NCBI GenBank assembly: GCA_024279135.1
Contig: JAJRRU010000010.1
Location: forward strand, 186,001-250,000
Direction of reading: 5' to 3'
Source: Alphaproteobacteria bacterium
GTDB lineage: Bacteria; Pseudomonadota; Alphaproteobacteria; Rhodospirillales; Casp-alpha2
Length of the DNA stretch: 64,000 bases
Numbering within the stretch: the first letter of the stretch is position 1; every line of letters begins with the position of its first letter. Shown piece after piece: positions 17,036 to 26,302 of this stretch. The notes below the pieces were generated by a model, which saw only the letters and a program-made list of their open reading frames with translations, was not told the origin of the DNA and searched no databases. Both the position numbers and the translations under genes were made by a program.

Positions 17036-17797
17036 ATGAGTGTTTTGAATGTCCTGATAGTCGATACCGGGTTGGACATCTGGTGGTTTATTATCCTTTG
17101 CGGGGTCTCTTTCCTGGCCAGTTTTATCGCGGCATCACTGGGCCTGGGGGGCGGGATTCTACTATTGGCAACCATTGCGCTGGTATTACCGCCAGTGGTT
17201 TTGATTCCCCTTCATGGTGTTGTCCAGATCGGCTCTAATATGGGGCGGGCGATCTTGATGCGGCGCTATATTTTATTTTCCATTGTTCCGGCTTTTGCCG
17301 TGGGGTCAATTATCGGTGTTGTCATTGGAACCCACTTTCTGATTTCCCTGCCCACGGGCTTCCTGCAATTCATACTCGCCCTGTTTATTCTGTATGCCAC
17401 CTGGGCACCTAAATTTCAGGCACATCGACCTGGATTGCGGGCTTTTTTCGGGGTCGGTATTATCAGCTCGATCGTGACCATGTTCGTCGGAGCGACCGGC
17501 CCTCTGATAGCACCCTTTGTTTCGGCGGCCGGCAAAGACCGGCAACAGGTCGTCGCAACCCACGGTACACTCATGATGTTACAGCACAGCCTGAAGGTTA
17601 TCTCGTTTGGTATGATCGGGTTTGCTTTTGGCCCCTATATCCCATTACTCGTGTGCATGATCAGTTTCGGATTTGCCGGTACTTACACGGGTCAGATTGT
17701 CTTGCACCGATTACCCGAAAAGGTATTCAGGACGGGATTAAAGATAATTTTAACGCTACTGGCTGTGAGGCTCTTTTATACGGCGGTGATCAGATAA
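17036..17797 (+). CDS. TSUP-family (TauE/SafE) membrane permease
   Basis: This 253-residue inner-membrane protein has about eight hydrophobic segments. It shows the typical duplicated TauE/SafE motif: SFIAASLGLGGGILLLATIAL in the first half and TMFVGATGPLIAPFV in the second. Members move sulfonates, sulfite or other small organic anions. The start has a GAAGGGG-type ribosome binding site. It is followed after 146 bases by the RpiR regulator of the inositol locus, so a role in uptake or efflux for that locus is possible but unproven. A polytopic protein of this size has no fused domains. Confidence 0.85.
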   Translation: MSVLNVLIVDTGLDIWWFIILCGVSFLASFIAASLGLGGGILLLATIALVLPPVVLIPLHGVVQIGSNMGRAILMRRYILFSIVPAFAVGSIIGVVIGTHFLISLPTGFLQFILALFILYATWAPKFQAHRPGLRAFFGVGIISSIVTMFVGATGPLIAPFVSAAGKDRQQVVATHGTLMMLQHSLKVISFGMIGFAFGPYIPLLVCMISFGFAGTYTGQIVLHRLPEKVFRTGLKIILTLLAVRLFYTAVIR

Positions 17798-17943
17798 TCG
17801 ATCCGGATTTTATCCAGGCAGCAACATTTTACACCGGACAAAAAATAGCGGTTATTCTCCCGGCACTGGTATATGTCAGGATTACCCTTGCGGCGGGCAA
17901 GACCAATGGCTAAGAATGGGGCAACAGAAAAGGTCCCTTATTG

Positions 17944-18798
17944 ATGAACAAAACCCGATCCGGTAAGACCAATACCCGTAAAGGCGATAATTCGGTTTTG
18001 CCGGAAAACTACGAGGAATTCGTTCACCAGATTTCCGACCAGTACGACAATCTAAGCAAACGACTGAAACAGATTGCCGGTTATGCTCTGGACCACCCCA
18101 ATGATTTTGCCATCGATACTATCGCAGAAAGCTCCCGCAAGGCCGGTGTTCAACCCTCGGTTCTGATTCGGTTTGCCCAGGCTTTCGGGTTCGATGGGTT
18201 CTCCGATGCCCAGCGATTGTTTCAACATCGTCTGCTGGAAACCCGGCCAAGTTACCAGTCCCGTCTTGCATCTGTTCGCGACAGTGATGAACACACCCCA
18301 CCGGCTTTGCTAAACCGGTTCGTTGAAAGCAACATGGCCGCCCTTGAGCACCTGCGACAGGAAATTGATCTGGACAAATTAACCCATGCCATTGACATTC
18401 TCGACCAAGCCAATGTCATACATATCATGGCTATGCGACGCGCCTTTCCACTGGCGGCCTATGCTTTTTATTCTCTCACCACCATGGGGCGGCGCGCACA
18501 TCTTATCGATAATGTGGGCGGATTGGGACGTGAACAACAAGTCCAGATCGGGCCGGACGATTGCCTGTTTGTTGCCAGTTATTCCAGTTACACTCCTGAA
18601 ACCGTGCAAGCAGCCGCGAATGCCATGGCACGGGGCATTCCGGTAGTTGCCCTGACTGACCATCCCTTGAGTCCGCTGACCACAAATTCATCGGTGTGCT
18701 TTCATATCCATGACGCCGAGGTCCACGATTTCCGGACCCTTGGTACGTCCATGTGTCTGGTACAAACCCTGGTGGTCGGGTTGGGCGCCGGGAATTAA
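17944..18798 (+). CDS. RpiR-family regulator, likely of inositol catabolism
   Basis: The 284-residue protein has an N-terminal HTH_6 domain (about residues 25-105, with LSKRLKQIAGYALDHPNDFA and AESSRKAGVQPSVLIRFAQAFGFDG) and a C-terminal SIS sugar-phosphate-binding domain (about 130-275, with VASYSSYTPETV). In alphaproteobacteria such as Sinorhizobium and Caulobacter, RpiR-family IolR represses iol genes and responds to a phosphorylated pathway intermediate. Position beside iolG supports the same role here. The ATG at 17944 is chosen over a TTG directly before it. The gene is convergent with iolG. Confidence 0.87.
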   Translation: MNKTRSGKTNTRKGDNSVLPENYEEFVHQISDQYDNLSKRLKQIAGYALDHPNDFAIDTIAESSRKAGVQPSVLIRFAQAFGFDGFSDAQRLFQHRLLETRPSYQSRLASVRDSDEHTPPALLNRFVESNMAALEHLRQEIDLDKLTHAIDILDQANVIHIMAMRRAFPLAAYAFYSLTTMGRRAHLIDNVGGLGREQQVQIGPDDCLFVASYSSYTPETVQAAANAMARGIPVVALTDHPLSPLTTNSSVCFHIHDAEVHDFRTLGTSMCLVQTLVVGLGAGN

Positions 18799-18810
18799 TG
18801 GGTCCTGTCC

Positions 18811-19812
18811 CTAGGTTATTTTTACCGGCAGGCCGCTGGCCATGGATTGTTTGGCAGCCAACCCCAACACCAGAGCGACGCGGCCTTCTTCCATGCCCAC
18901 CATGGGTGTCGCCTTGCCTTCCAGACAATCGAGGAAATGTGACATTTCGTTTCGATAGGCCGCCTCATAGCGTTCGAGAAAAAAGTGCAGGGGTTTATCA
19001 TGGCTGATGGTATCACTCGTCCATGATGTCAGGCTGTTGGCATTGCGATTGCCAGCCTGGATCATACCTTTAGAGCCAAACGCTTCAATGCGCTGGTCGT
19101 ATCCGTAGACGGAACGGCGGGAATTGGAAATATGGCACATTTTGCCGCTCTTGGTGGTCAGGGTAACCACGGCGGTATCCACATCCCCGGCTTTTCCAAT
19201 CTCAGGGTCTACCAGAACGGCTCCCCTGGCAAAGACCTCATGGGGGACTTCGCCCAAAATCCAGTGGGCCATGTCAAAATCATGGATCATCATGTCGAGA
19301 AACAAACCACCCGAGACGGTGATGTAATCGATGGGTGGCGGTGCCGGATCGCGGCTGGTGATAATTACCGTCTCAACTTCCCCCACATCACCACGGCGAA
19401 CCGCCTCGCCCAGCCCGCCGAGAGTTGGATCGAAACGGCGGTTAAAGGCGATTAAGGCGACGACGCCTGTCTGGGCGATAATGTCTGCTGCGTGATCGAC
19501 CCGGGCAATATCCAGATCTATGGGTTTTTCACAAAAAATAGCCTTGCCCGCCAGCGCCGCGGCCTCGATGAGGTTGGCATGGGTGTCGGTCGGACTGGCG
19601 ATGAGCACCGCGTCAATGGCCGGGTCAGCCAGGGCCTCTTCCATGGATGCGGGTCTGCCACCGCATTTATCGGTCAGCGCGCGCGCTGCATCTTCATTAA
19701 CATCAACAACATAACGTAGTTCGGCCCGCTCGCTGGCGGCAATATTTCCGGCATGGATGGCACCGATTCTTCCGGCGCCGAACTGGCAGAATGTAAATTT
19801 TTCTGTGCTCAT
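18811..19812 (-). CDS. iolG: myo-inositol 2-dehydrogenase
   Basis: This 333-residue enzyme of the GFO/IDH/MocA family oxidises myo-inositol to 2-keto-myo-inositol with NAD+. The N-terminal Rossmann fold shows GAGRIGAIHAGNIA. The catalytic lysine lies in CEKPID (about residue 95), and the active-site His and Asp are in MMIHDFDMAHW (about 175). It is the first enzyme of inositol breakdown. It is divergent from iolC, with a 121-base intergenic region that should carry the shared control site. MocA-family members can also act on scyllo-inositol or other sugars, but the iolCDEB neighbourhood makes the inositol assignment strong. Confidence 0.93.
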   Translation of the reverse strand: MSTEKFTFCQFGAGRIGAIHAGNIAASERAELRYVVDVNEDAARALTDKCGGRPASMEEALADPAIDAVLIASPTDTHANLIEAAALAGKAIFCEKPIDLDIARVDHAADIIAQTGVVALIAFNRRFDPTLGGLGEAVRRGDVGEVETVIITSRDPAPPPIDYITVSGGLFLDMMIHDFDMAHWILGEVPHEVFARGAVLVDPEIGKAGDVDTAVVTLTTKSGKMCHISNSRRSVYGYDQRIEAFGSKGMIQAGNRNANSLTSWTSDTISHDKPLHFFLERYEAAYRNEMSHFLDCLEGKATPMVGMEEGRVALVLGLAAKQSMASGLPVKIT

Positions 19813-19892
19813 TAAGCGTATCCTGATGTTAAAATTTTGATTAAATTTCCTTGCTAATTCAGATACTATATTCTATTTATTTTTGATAGTGA

Positions 19893-19903
19893 AATTTTTA
19901 TTC
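19893..19903 (-). promoter_or_regulatory. motif GAATAAAAATT in the iolG-iolC spacer
   Basis: On the minus strand this 11-mer is identical to bases 27020-27030 upstream of the ABC-importer binding protein, where it is part of a perfect palindrome. Here the flanking half is imperfect (GAATAAAAATTTC). It lies in the divergent control region of iolG and iolC, which is where an IolR-type site would be expected. AT-rich context weakens the argument. Confidence 0.4.
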
Positions 19904-19933
19904 GGTTGATTGTTTTTAGAAAGAACGCCCACC

Positions 19934-21850
19934 ATGACTGGTAAGAAACTCGATGTTATAACGATAGGACGTTCTTCTGTCGATCTGTATGGTCTTCAAA
20001 TCGGTGGTCGTCTTGAAGACATGTCGAGTTTTGCAAAATATCTCGGTGGCAGCCCGACCAATACCGCAGCCGGTGCGGCCCGGCTGGGCCTCAAATCGGC
20101 TATTATCACTGCGGTTGGTGACGAGCACATGGGACGGTTTGTTCGTGAAGCCCTCATCCGTGAAGGTGTTGATGTCCAGGGCGTAAAGACCGACCCGGAC
20201 CGCCTGACCGCCCTGGTTATCCTCGGCATTCGTGACAGCGAGACCTTTCCGCTTATTTTTTACCGCGAGAATTGCGCCGATATGGGGCTGAGCGAAGATG
20301 ACGTGGATCCTGACTTTATCGGCTCGTCCAGATCGGTGGTTCTATCCGGCACGCATTTTTCCACAGCCAGCACTGCTGCCGCATCTCGCAAGGCCGCGAC
20401 GCTGTGTCGCCAGGCCGGGGGCCGGGTTGCCTTCGATATTGATTATCGCCCCGTGCTGTGGGGGATCGGTGGACATGGCAGCGGTGAGGAACGTTTTATT
20501 CCTTCCGATCATGTGAGCCAACACTTGCAGGAAATACTACCACTGTGTGATTTGCTGGTTGGCACCGAAGAAGAGTTGCATATCGCCGGGGGTACTACCG
20601 ATACGCTGGCCGCCATCAAAGTGGTGCGCGAAAAGACCGACGCCGTCATCGTGTGTAAGCGTGGACCCATGGGATGTGTTATTTTTCCAGATGCTATACC
20701 CGATAATCTGGAAGATGGCATCAAGGGACCGGGGTTTCCCATCGAGGTCTTCAATGTGTTGGGTGCCGGTGACGCTTTTATGAGCGGTTTCCTGCGCGGT
20801 TGGCTGAGGGATGAGACTTGGGAAACTTGCGCCGAGTACGCCAATGCCTGTGGTGCCTTTGCGGTGTCGCGGCACGGCTGCACACCGGCTATACCTACCT
20901 GGGAAGAACTAACCCTGTTTCTCTCCCAGGGCAGTTCTCACAAGGCCCTGCGTTTCGATACCGAGCTTAATGATATTCACTGGGCGACAACCCGGCGTAA
21001 AGACCGTGATACGGTCATGGCGCTGGCTATTGATCACCGCTCGCAATTCGAAGACATGGTGGAGCGGACCGGCAGTTCCCTGGAACGGGTTGGAAAATTC
21101 AAGTTATTGGCCGTGCAGGCTCTGCGCCGCGTCGCCGATGGCAGGCCGGGTTTCGGAACCCTGGTCGATGACCGTCTGGGTCGCGATGCCCTGCATGGGG
21201 CCATGGCGGGTGATCTCTGGGTAGCAAGACCGGTCGAATTACCGGGTTCCCGCCCGCTGGAATTTGAACCGGGACCCGATATTGGTGGCGCGCTGGCTGA
21301 TTGGCCGGTTGAACAGGTTGTCAAATGTCTGGTGTTTTATCACCCCGACGATCCTGCCCAGTTATGCCGCCAGCAGGAACAGCAGGTGGTAACACTTTTT
21401 CAGGCCTGTCGGCGGACCGGCCATGAGATGTTGCTGGAAGTCATTTCGGGCAAACACGGCTCGGTAAAAACCGATACGGTGGCCCGTGCCCTTGGGCGAT
21501 TTTATGATCTGGGGGTGCGACCCGACTGGTGGAAGCTGGAACCCGCCGCAGACGCCGCCACCTGGCAGGTCATTTGTGATACCATTACCAGGCGCGATCC
21601 CCATTGTCGCGGGATCGTTATGCTGGGACTTGAAGCATCACAGGAAAGCCTGCTTTGTTCATTTGTTACGGCCTCGAAATTTGACCTGATCAAGGGATTT
21701 GCCGTGGGCCGGACAATTTTTGCCGATGTGGCGGAGGACTGGCTTTCTGATAAGATTGATGATGACGCCGCTTGCGATCAGATGGCTGCCCGTTTCAAGG
21801 CACTGGTTGATGGTTGGATGGCTCTCAATAAAGAAGGATTAAGGCAATGA
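19934..21850 (+). CDS. iolC: 5-dehydro-2-deoxygluconokinase fused to DUF2090 aldolase-like domain
   Basis: This is a 638-residue two-domain protein. Residues 1 to about 330 are a PfkB-type kinase: GGSPTNTAAGAARLGL near the start and the catalytic NVLGAGDAFMSGFLRGW near 280. It phosphorylates 2-deoxy-5-keto-gluconate. From about 345 to the end lies a DUF2090 domain (AIDHRSQFEDM, then VVKCLVFYHPDD), the fusion found in many proteobacteria and annotated as the 2-deoxy-5-keto-gluconate-6-phosphate aldolase, which would explain the lack of a separate iolJ. The ATG at 19934 is preferred over an upstream TTG. Its stop overlaps iolD by four bases. Confidence 0.93.
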   Translation: MTGKKLDVITIGRSSVDLYGLQIGGRLEDMSSFAKYLGGSPTNTAAGAARLGLKSAIITAVGDEHMGRFVREALIREGVDVQGVKTDPDRLTALVILGIRDSETFPLIFYRENCADMGLSEDDVDPDFIGSSRSVVLSGTHFSTASTAAASRKAATLCRQAGGRVAFDIDYRPVLWGIGGHGSGEERFIPSDHVSQHLQEILPLCDLLVGTEEELHIAGGTTDTLAAIKVVREKTDAVIVCKRGPMGCVIFPDAIPDNLEDGIKGPGFPIEVFNVLGAGDAFMSGFLRGWLRDETWETCAEYANACGAFAVSRHGCTPAIPTWEELTLFLSQGSSHKALRFDTELNDIHWATTRRKDRDTVMALAIDHRSQFEDMVERTGSSLERVGKFKLLAVQALRRVADGRPGFGTLVDDRLGRDALHGAMAGDLWVARPVELPGSRPLEFEPGPDIGGALADWPVEQVVKCLVFYHPDDPAQLCRQQEQQVVTLFQACRRTGHEMLLEVISGKHGSVKTDTVARALGRFYDLGVRPDWWKLEPAADAATWQVICDTITRRDPHCRGIVMLGLEASQESLLCSFVTASKFDLIKGFAVGRTIFADVAEDWLSDKIDDDAACDQMAARFKALVDGWMALNKEGLRQ

Positions 21851-23709
21851 GCAGCCCGGAAGTAACCATACGATTGACTGCTGCCCAGGCACTGGTGCGC
21901 TATATGATAAACCAGAAAGTCCGTCTCGATGACGACACGCTGGTTCCGTTGTTTGCCGGGGTCTGGGCAATCTTTGGTCATGGTAACGTTGCAGGGCTGG
22001 GTGAAGCTCTGTACGGCGTGCGTGATGATCTGCCGACCTTTCGCGGGCATAACGAACAATCCATGGCCCACGCGGCTATCGCCTATGCAAAATCCATGAA
22101 CCGCAAACGGATCATGGCCGTTACCTCGTCCATCGGACCTGGTGCGACAAACATGGTCACCGCAGCGGCGCTGGCCCATGCCAACCGGTTGCCGGTGCTG
22201 TTGTTGCCCGGCGATGTATTTGCCAATCGCCGGCCCGATCCTGTGTTGCAGCAAATCGAAGACTTTGGCGACCCCACCGTGAGCGCGAACGATGCCTTTC
22301 GTCCTGTCTCGCGCTATTGGGATCGTATCACTCGGCCTGAACAACTCCTGAACACTCTCCCCAGAGCCATGTCGGTTTTAACCGATGCCGCTGAATGCGG
22401 CCCGGTCACGCTTGCTCTGTGTCAGGATGTTCAGACCGAGGCCTATGATTACCCGCAGGCATTTTTTCGCGAAACCGTGTGGCAGCAACGCCGTATCTGC
22501 CCCGATGCCGGTGAACTGGAACGCGCCGTTGCGGTCCTTGGCAAAGCCAAAACCCCCCTGATCGTCAGCGGTGGCGGCACCTTGTACAGTGGTGCGCGTG
22601 ACGTACTGGCTGACTTCGCTGCAACGCACCGCATTGCGGTGGCGGAAACCCAGGCCGGTAAAGGAGGTCTGGCGTGGGATCACCCCATGAATGTGGGCGG
22701 GCTCGGTGTCACCGGGACCAGTGCGGCGAACGAACTGGCCGCTAGGGCTGATGTGGTGTTGGGTATTGGTACGCGCCTGCAGGATTTTACCAGCGGATCG
22801 CGAGCCTTGTTTGCCAACCAGGATCGCACCTTGATACAATTGAATGTCACCACTTTCGACGGACAAAAACATGGTGCCCAGCCGTTGGTGTGTGATGCCC
22901 GCGTGGGCCTTGAAGCCCTGCATGACGGGTTAGGTGATTATGTGAGCCCGAAAGACTGGCAGGACCGCACATCGCTTGCCATGGCCAACTGGCAACAGGC
23001 GGCAGACGGTGTAATGGCTGCAAGCAATGCAGAACGCCCCAGCGATGCCCAGGTTATCGGTGTGGTGAACCGGGTAATCGATGATACAGCCACACTGGTA
23101 TGTGCGGCCGGTGGCCTGCCCGGCGAGCTGCATAAATTATGGCGGGTGCCCGGTGCGGGTGGTTATCACGCCGAATACGGCTATTCGTGCATGGGCTACG
23201 AGATCGCCGCCGGTCTGGGTGTAAAGATGGCTCACCCCCATCGCGAAGTGGTGGTCATGCTGGGTGACGGGTCTTATATGATGGCCAATTCTGAGCTTGC
23301 CACATCGGTTATGCTGGGCCTGAAAATTATTCTGGTGGTGCTCGATAACCGCGGTTTCGGCTGCATCAACCGTCTGCAAATGGGCTGTGGTAGCGAACCG
23401 TTTAATAATCTGCTCGATGATGCCCGCCACTCGGTACCCTCGGCAATAGATTTTTGCAGTCACGCCCAGGCTATGGGTGCAACGGCTGAAAAGGTCGATG
23501 GTTTGAGCGATCTGAAAGCCGCCCTGGAGCGGGCCAAAGCCTCACCCGTGAGTTATACCATTGTCATCGATACGGACCCGCTGGTCTCCACCGAAGTCGG
23601 TGGAACGTGGTGGGACGTGGCTATCGCCGAGGTTTCCCACAGCGAAAATGTTCGCAGTGCCAGGAAATCCTACGATAATGCTAAAACAAAACAACGACTG
23701 GGAGACTGA
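21847..23709 (+). CDS. iolD: 3D-(3,5/4)-trihydroxycyclohexane-1,2-dione hydrolase
   Basis: This is a 620-residue thiamine-diphosphate enzyme that opens the ring of the inosose-derived dione. The N-terminal PYR domain has IFGHGNVAGLGEAL and the FRGHNEQSMAHAAIAYAKSM glutamate region. The C-terminal PP domain carries the ThDP motif GDGSYMMANSELATSVML and ends in LDNRGFGCINRL. Length and motifs match IolD and not the acetolactate synthases. The ATG overlaps the iolC stop in ATGA, so the pair is translationally coupled. Confidence 0.95.
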   Translation: MSSPEVTIRLTAAQALVRYMINQKVRLDDDTLVPLFAGVWAIFGHGNVAGLGEALYGVRDDLPTFRGHNEQSMAHAAIAYAKSMNRKRIMAVTSSIGPGATNMVTAAALAHANRLPVLLLPGDVFANRRPDPVLQQIEDFGDPTVSANDAFRPVSRYWDRITRPEQLLNTLPRAMSVLTDAAECGPVTLALCQDVQTEAYDYPQAFFRETVWQQRRICPDAGELERAVAVLGKAKTPLIVSGGGTLYSGARDVLADFAATHRIAVAETQAGKGGLAWDHPMNVGGLGVTGTSAANELAARADVVLGIGTRLQDFTSGSRALFANQDRTLIQLNVTTFDGQKHGAQPLVCDARVGLEALHDGLGDYVSPKDWQDRTSLAMANWQQAADGVMAASNAERPSDAQVIGVVNRVIDDTATLVCAAGGLPGELHKLWRVPGAGGYHAEYGYSCMGYEIAAGLGVKMAHPHREVVVMLGDGSYMMANSELATSVMLGLKIILVVLDNRGFGCINRLQMGCGSEPFNNLLDDARHSVPSAIDFCSHAQAMGATAEKVDGLSDLKAALERAKASPVSYTIVIDTDPLVSTEVGGTWWDVAIAEVSHSENVRSARKSYDNAKTKQRLGD

Positions 23710-23712
23710 ACA

Positions 23713-24603
23713 GTGACGATACGTATGGGCACCAACCCCATTGCCTGGTCCAATGATGACATGCGCGAACTGGGGGCCGATATCTCGCTCGATACCTGCC
23801 TCGCCCAGGCCCGCAGCGCAGGATTTCAAGGCATGGAGCTGGGTCATAAATTCCCCAGAACCAGTGCAGAGCTGCGCCCTGTCATGGAGCAACACCATAT
23901 AGATCTGATCGGTGGCTGGTATTCTACGGGACTCTTGTCGCGATCGGCAGCAGAAGAATGGGACGCCGCCGGTGATCATATACGTTTGCTGAAAGACATG
24001 GGGTGCGAGGTTTTTATTATGGCTGAGACATCGGGTGCCGTGCATGGTTTGCGGGGCTCGGCGCTGTCAAAACGACCGATTCTGGAAATGGCTGACTGGG
24101 ATGGCTTCACGACCCGCATGGCTGAATTTTCAAGCCGTCTGCGCGATCAGGGTTTCTTGCCGGCCTATCATCATCATATGGGAACTGTGGTTGAAACGTC
24201 CCGCGAGATAGACCGCTATATGGACGGTGTGGGCGATGCTGCCGGGTTGCTGCTCGATACAGGTCATGCGACCTTCGCCGGGGTAGATCCATATGAGCTT
24301 GCCCGGACCTATGGCGCGCGCATCACCCATGTTCATTGCAAGGATATTCGCCTGGCTGTCAGTGTTAAGGCGGCCCAAAGCGATGCCAGCTTCCTCGACG
24401 CCGTGGTCGATGGTGTGTTTACCGTGCCCGGAGATGGTGATGTAAATTTTGCCAAGGTTCTCGCTGAAATGAAAAAGCACGACTATGATGGCTGGCTGGT
24501 GGTCGAGGCCGAACAGGACCCGGCGGTCGCCGATCCTGAATATTATGCCAATCTGGGTTTTGCCAATCTCCGGTCATTGGCGGTTGAAGCCGGATTATTA
24601 TAA
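23713..24603 (+). CDS. iolE: myo-inosose-2 dehydratase
   Basis: This is a 296-residue TIM-barrel enzyme of the sugar phosphate isomerase/epimerase superfamily that dehydrates 2-keto-myo-inositol. The family opening MGTNPIAWSNDDMRELG is intact. Metal-site residues are suggested by YHHHMGTVVE, LLLDTGHATFAG, THVHCKDIR and VVEAEQDP. The start is a GTG at 23713 with GGGAG eight bases before it; an ATG four codons further in lacks such a site. It lies three bases after iolD. Confidence 0.94.
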   Translation: MTIRMGTNPIAWSNDDMRELGADISLDTCLAQARSAGFQGMELGHKFPRTSAELRPVMEQHHIDLIGGWYSTGLLSRSAAEEWDAAGDHIRLLKDMGCEVFIMAETSGAVHGLRGSALSKRPILEMADWDGFTTRMAEFSSRLRDQGFLPAYHHHMGTVVETSREIDRYMDGVGDAAGLLLDTGHATFAGVDPYELARTYGARITHVHCKDIRLAVSVKAAQSDASFLDAVVDGVFTVPGDGDVNFAKVLAEMKKHDYDGWLVVEAEQDPAVADPEYYANLGFANLRSLAVEAGLL

Positions 24604-24615
24604 GGAATATACAGT

Positions 24616-25422
24616 ATGTCTGAGCTTCTCATTCGCCCCACTGAGCCGGATGCTAATGGCCGGGTGACCCATGTCACCCCGGAAAGCGCCGGATGGGGAC
24701 ATGTTGGTTTCGATCTTTATCATCTGGAGGCCGGTCAATCGATCAGCTGTCAGACCGGTTCGCGTGAGGTCTGTCTGGTTCTGGTTTCGGGGCTGGCTGA
24801 TATTACCGCCGGACAATTGACATTTGAGGAATTGGGCGGGCGGAGCAGCCCTTTCGAGGATAAGCCGCCCGGTGCGATTTATGTGGCCCCCGAGTCGTCC
24901 TGGACGGTGGTTGCGCGCGGTCTCGTGGAACTGGCGGTCTGTTCGGCCCCCGGCGGTGATGAGCCGCGCACCGAACGCCGCATAGATGAGCATGATATGG
25001 GGGTCGAGATCCGTGGCGAGGGTGCCAATACGCGACACGTGCGTAATATCATGCCCGATACGGACCCCACGGCTCACAGCCTGCTCGTGGTCGAGGTTAT
25101 CACGCCGCCGGGCAACTGGTCGTCTTATCCGCCCCATAAACATGACACGGACGCCCTGCCAGAAGAATCCTTCCTTGAGGAAACCTATTACCACCGCCTG
25201 GACCCGGTACAGGGTTTTGCCTTCCAGCGTGTTTATACGGATGATCTGTCACTGGATGAAACCATGACCGTACAAAATGGTGATGTGGTGTGTGTGCCGC
25301 GTGGTTACCATCCGGCAGGCACGCCGTACGGGTATTCGCTGTATTATCTTAACGTGATGGCCGGGCCGATCCGGAAATGGGTATTCCGAAACGACCCGCA
25401 ACACGAGTGGATGTTAAAATAA
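24616..25422 (+). CDS. iolB: 5-deoxy-glucuronate isomerase
   Basis: This is a 268-residue bicupin enzyme that converts 5-deoxy-D-glucuronate to 2-deoxy-5-keto-D-gluconate, the substrate of IolC. The metal-binding cupin motif is visible in the C-terminal half: YPPHKHD (about residue 172), then EETYYHRL and later GYHPAGTPYGYSLYYLNVMAG. AAGGA lies about nine bases before the ATG. It ends the plus-strand iolCDEB run. iolA (malonic semialdehyde dehydrogenase) is not in the window. Confidence 0.95.
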   Translation: MSELLIRPTEPDANGRVTHVTPESAGWGHVGFDLYHLEAGQSISCQTGSREVCLVLVSGLADITAGQLTFEELGGRSSPFEDKPPGAIYVAPESSWTVVARGLVELAVCSAPGGDEPRTERRIDEHDMGVEIRGEGANTRHVRNIMPDTDPTAHSLLVVEVITPPGNWSSYPPHKHDTDALPEESFLEETYYHRLDPVQGFAFQRVYTDDLSLDETMTVQNGDVVCVPRGYHPAGTPYGYSLYYLNVMAGPIRKWVFRNDPQHEWMLK

Positions 25423-25426
25423 AGTC

Positions 25427-26230
25427 TCAGGCGGCGTTTTTGGATGCCGCCAGCAGTGCGGCAAATTCATCCGTGATACCGGGGGCCGTAGCGATAATCT
25501 CGCAGCCATCGATCAAGCCGTTGTTGGCTTCGGCGTGGCACGTATGCCCACCGGCTTCGCGGATAATCGCAATCGCACCATAACAGTCCCATGAATTGAT
25601 GTGGGGTTCGTAATATCCGATTAACCGCCCGCAGGCAACGTAGACCAGCCCCAGCGCCCCGGTGCCGTAGGATACATACATGCCACCGGCTTTTAACAAT
25701 GCATCGAACACCGGTACGATCTGATCGGCTGTGGAGCGATGGGAAAATCCCACACACATACGCCCGTTGGTCAGGCTGGTCGTGTCAGATGTGGTGATCG
25801 GCTTGCCGTTCAAATGGGCACCGCCGCCCCGCATGGCAGAGAACAGCTCGTCATGGATGGGATCATAAATCAGGCCAAACTCTATTTTTTCATTCACCAC
25901 AAAGGCAATGGAAACGCACCACATGGGGACACCGGCAATAAAACAGGCGGTACCGTCAATCGGGTCTACCACCCACATGCCTTGATCGGCAGGTGGGCTG
26001 AAACCGCCGGTTTCCTCACCGAAAAAAGCGTCTTCGGGGAAGCTTTCTGCGATCCGGGCCTTAATAAGTTCTTCGGTTTCCAGATCGGCCTGGCTGGCCA
26101 TGTCCTGAAGCCCCTTGGACTGGATATTCAAGGAACCCAGGTTGCGATAATACCCCATGGCCAGATCACCGGCTTGATTAATAAGAGTTTTCGCAAATTC
26201 GAAGCGTTGTTTGAAATTAATGGGAGACAA
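25427..26230 (-). CDS. inositol monophosphatase family protein
   Basis: This is a 267-residue metal-dependent phosphatase. The family signatures are present: FFGEETGG (metal Glu pair), WVVDPIDGTACFIAG (about residues 85-99) and NSWDCYGAIAIIREAGG (about 215-231). No signal peptide is seen, so it acts in the cytoplasm. Candidate substrates are inositol phosphates, histidinol phosphate, PAP or fructose-1,6-bisphosphate; location next to iolB favours an inositol phosphate. The start is a TTG at 26230 with AAAGGA eight bases before it, and no better ATG exists. It is convergent with iolB, four bases away, and divergent from the HAD gene. Confidence 0.88.
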   Translation of the reverse strand: MSPINFKQRFEFAKTLINQAGDLAMGYYRNLGSLNIQSKGLQDMASQADLETEELIKARIAESFPEDAFFGEETGGFSPPADQGMWVVDPIDGTACFIAGVPMWCVSIAFVVNEKIEFGLIYDPIHDELFSAMRGGGAHLNGKPITTSDTTSLTNGRMCVGFSHRSTADQIVPVFDALLKAGGMYVSYGTGALGLVYVACGRLIGYYEPHINSWDCYGAIAIIREAGGHTCHAEANNGLIDGCEIIATAPGITDEFAALLAASKNAA

Positions 26231-26302
26231 TTATATATTCCTTTGTGATTGGCGGTTATGCCGCGTTTATGTTCAATATTAATCCTCAGAATAGCGAGAC
26301 CT

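Noticed and set aside
16942-17175. 77-codon minus-strand frame over the TSUP start
   Set aside because: It overlaps the well-supported permease gene and its ribosome binding site, and matches no family.
18798-18813. Terminator palindrome between rpiR and iolG
   Set aside because: GGGTCCTGTCCC is only a weak three-base symmetry and lacks a T-run.
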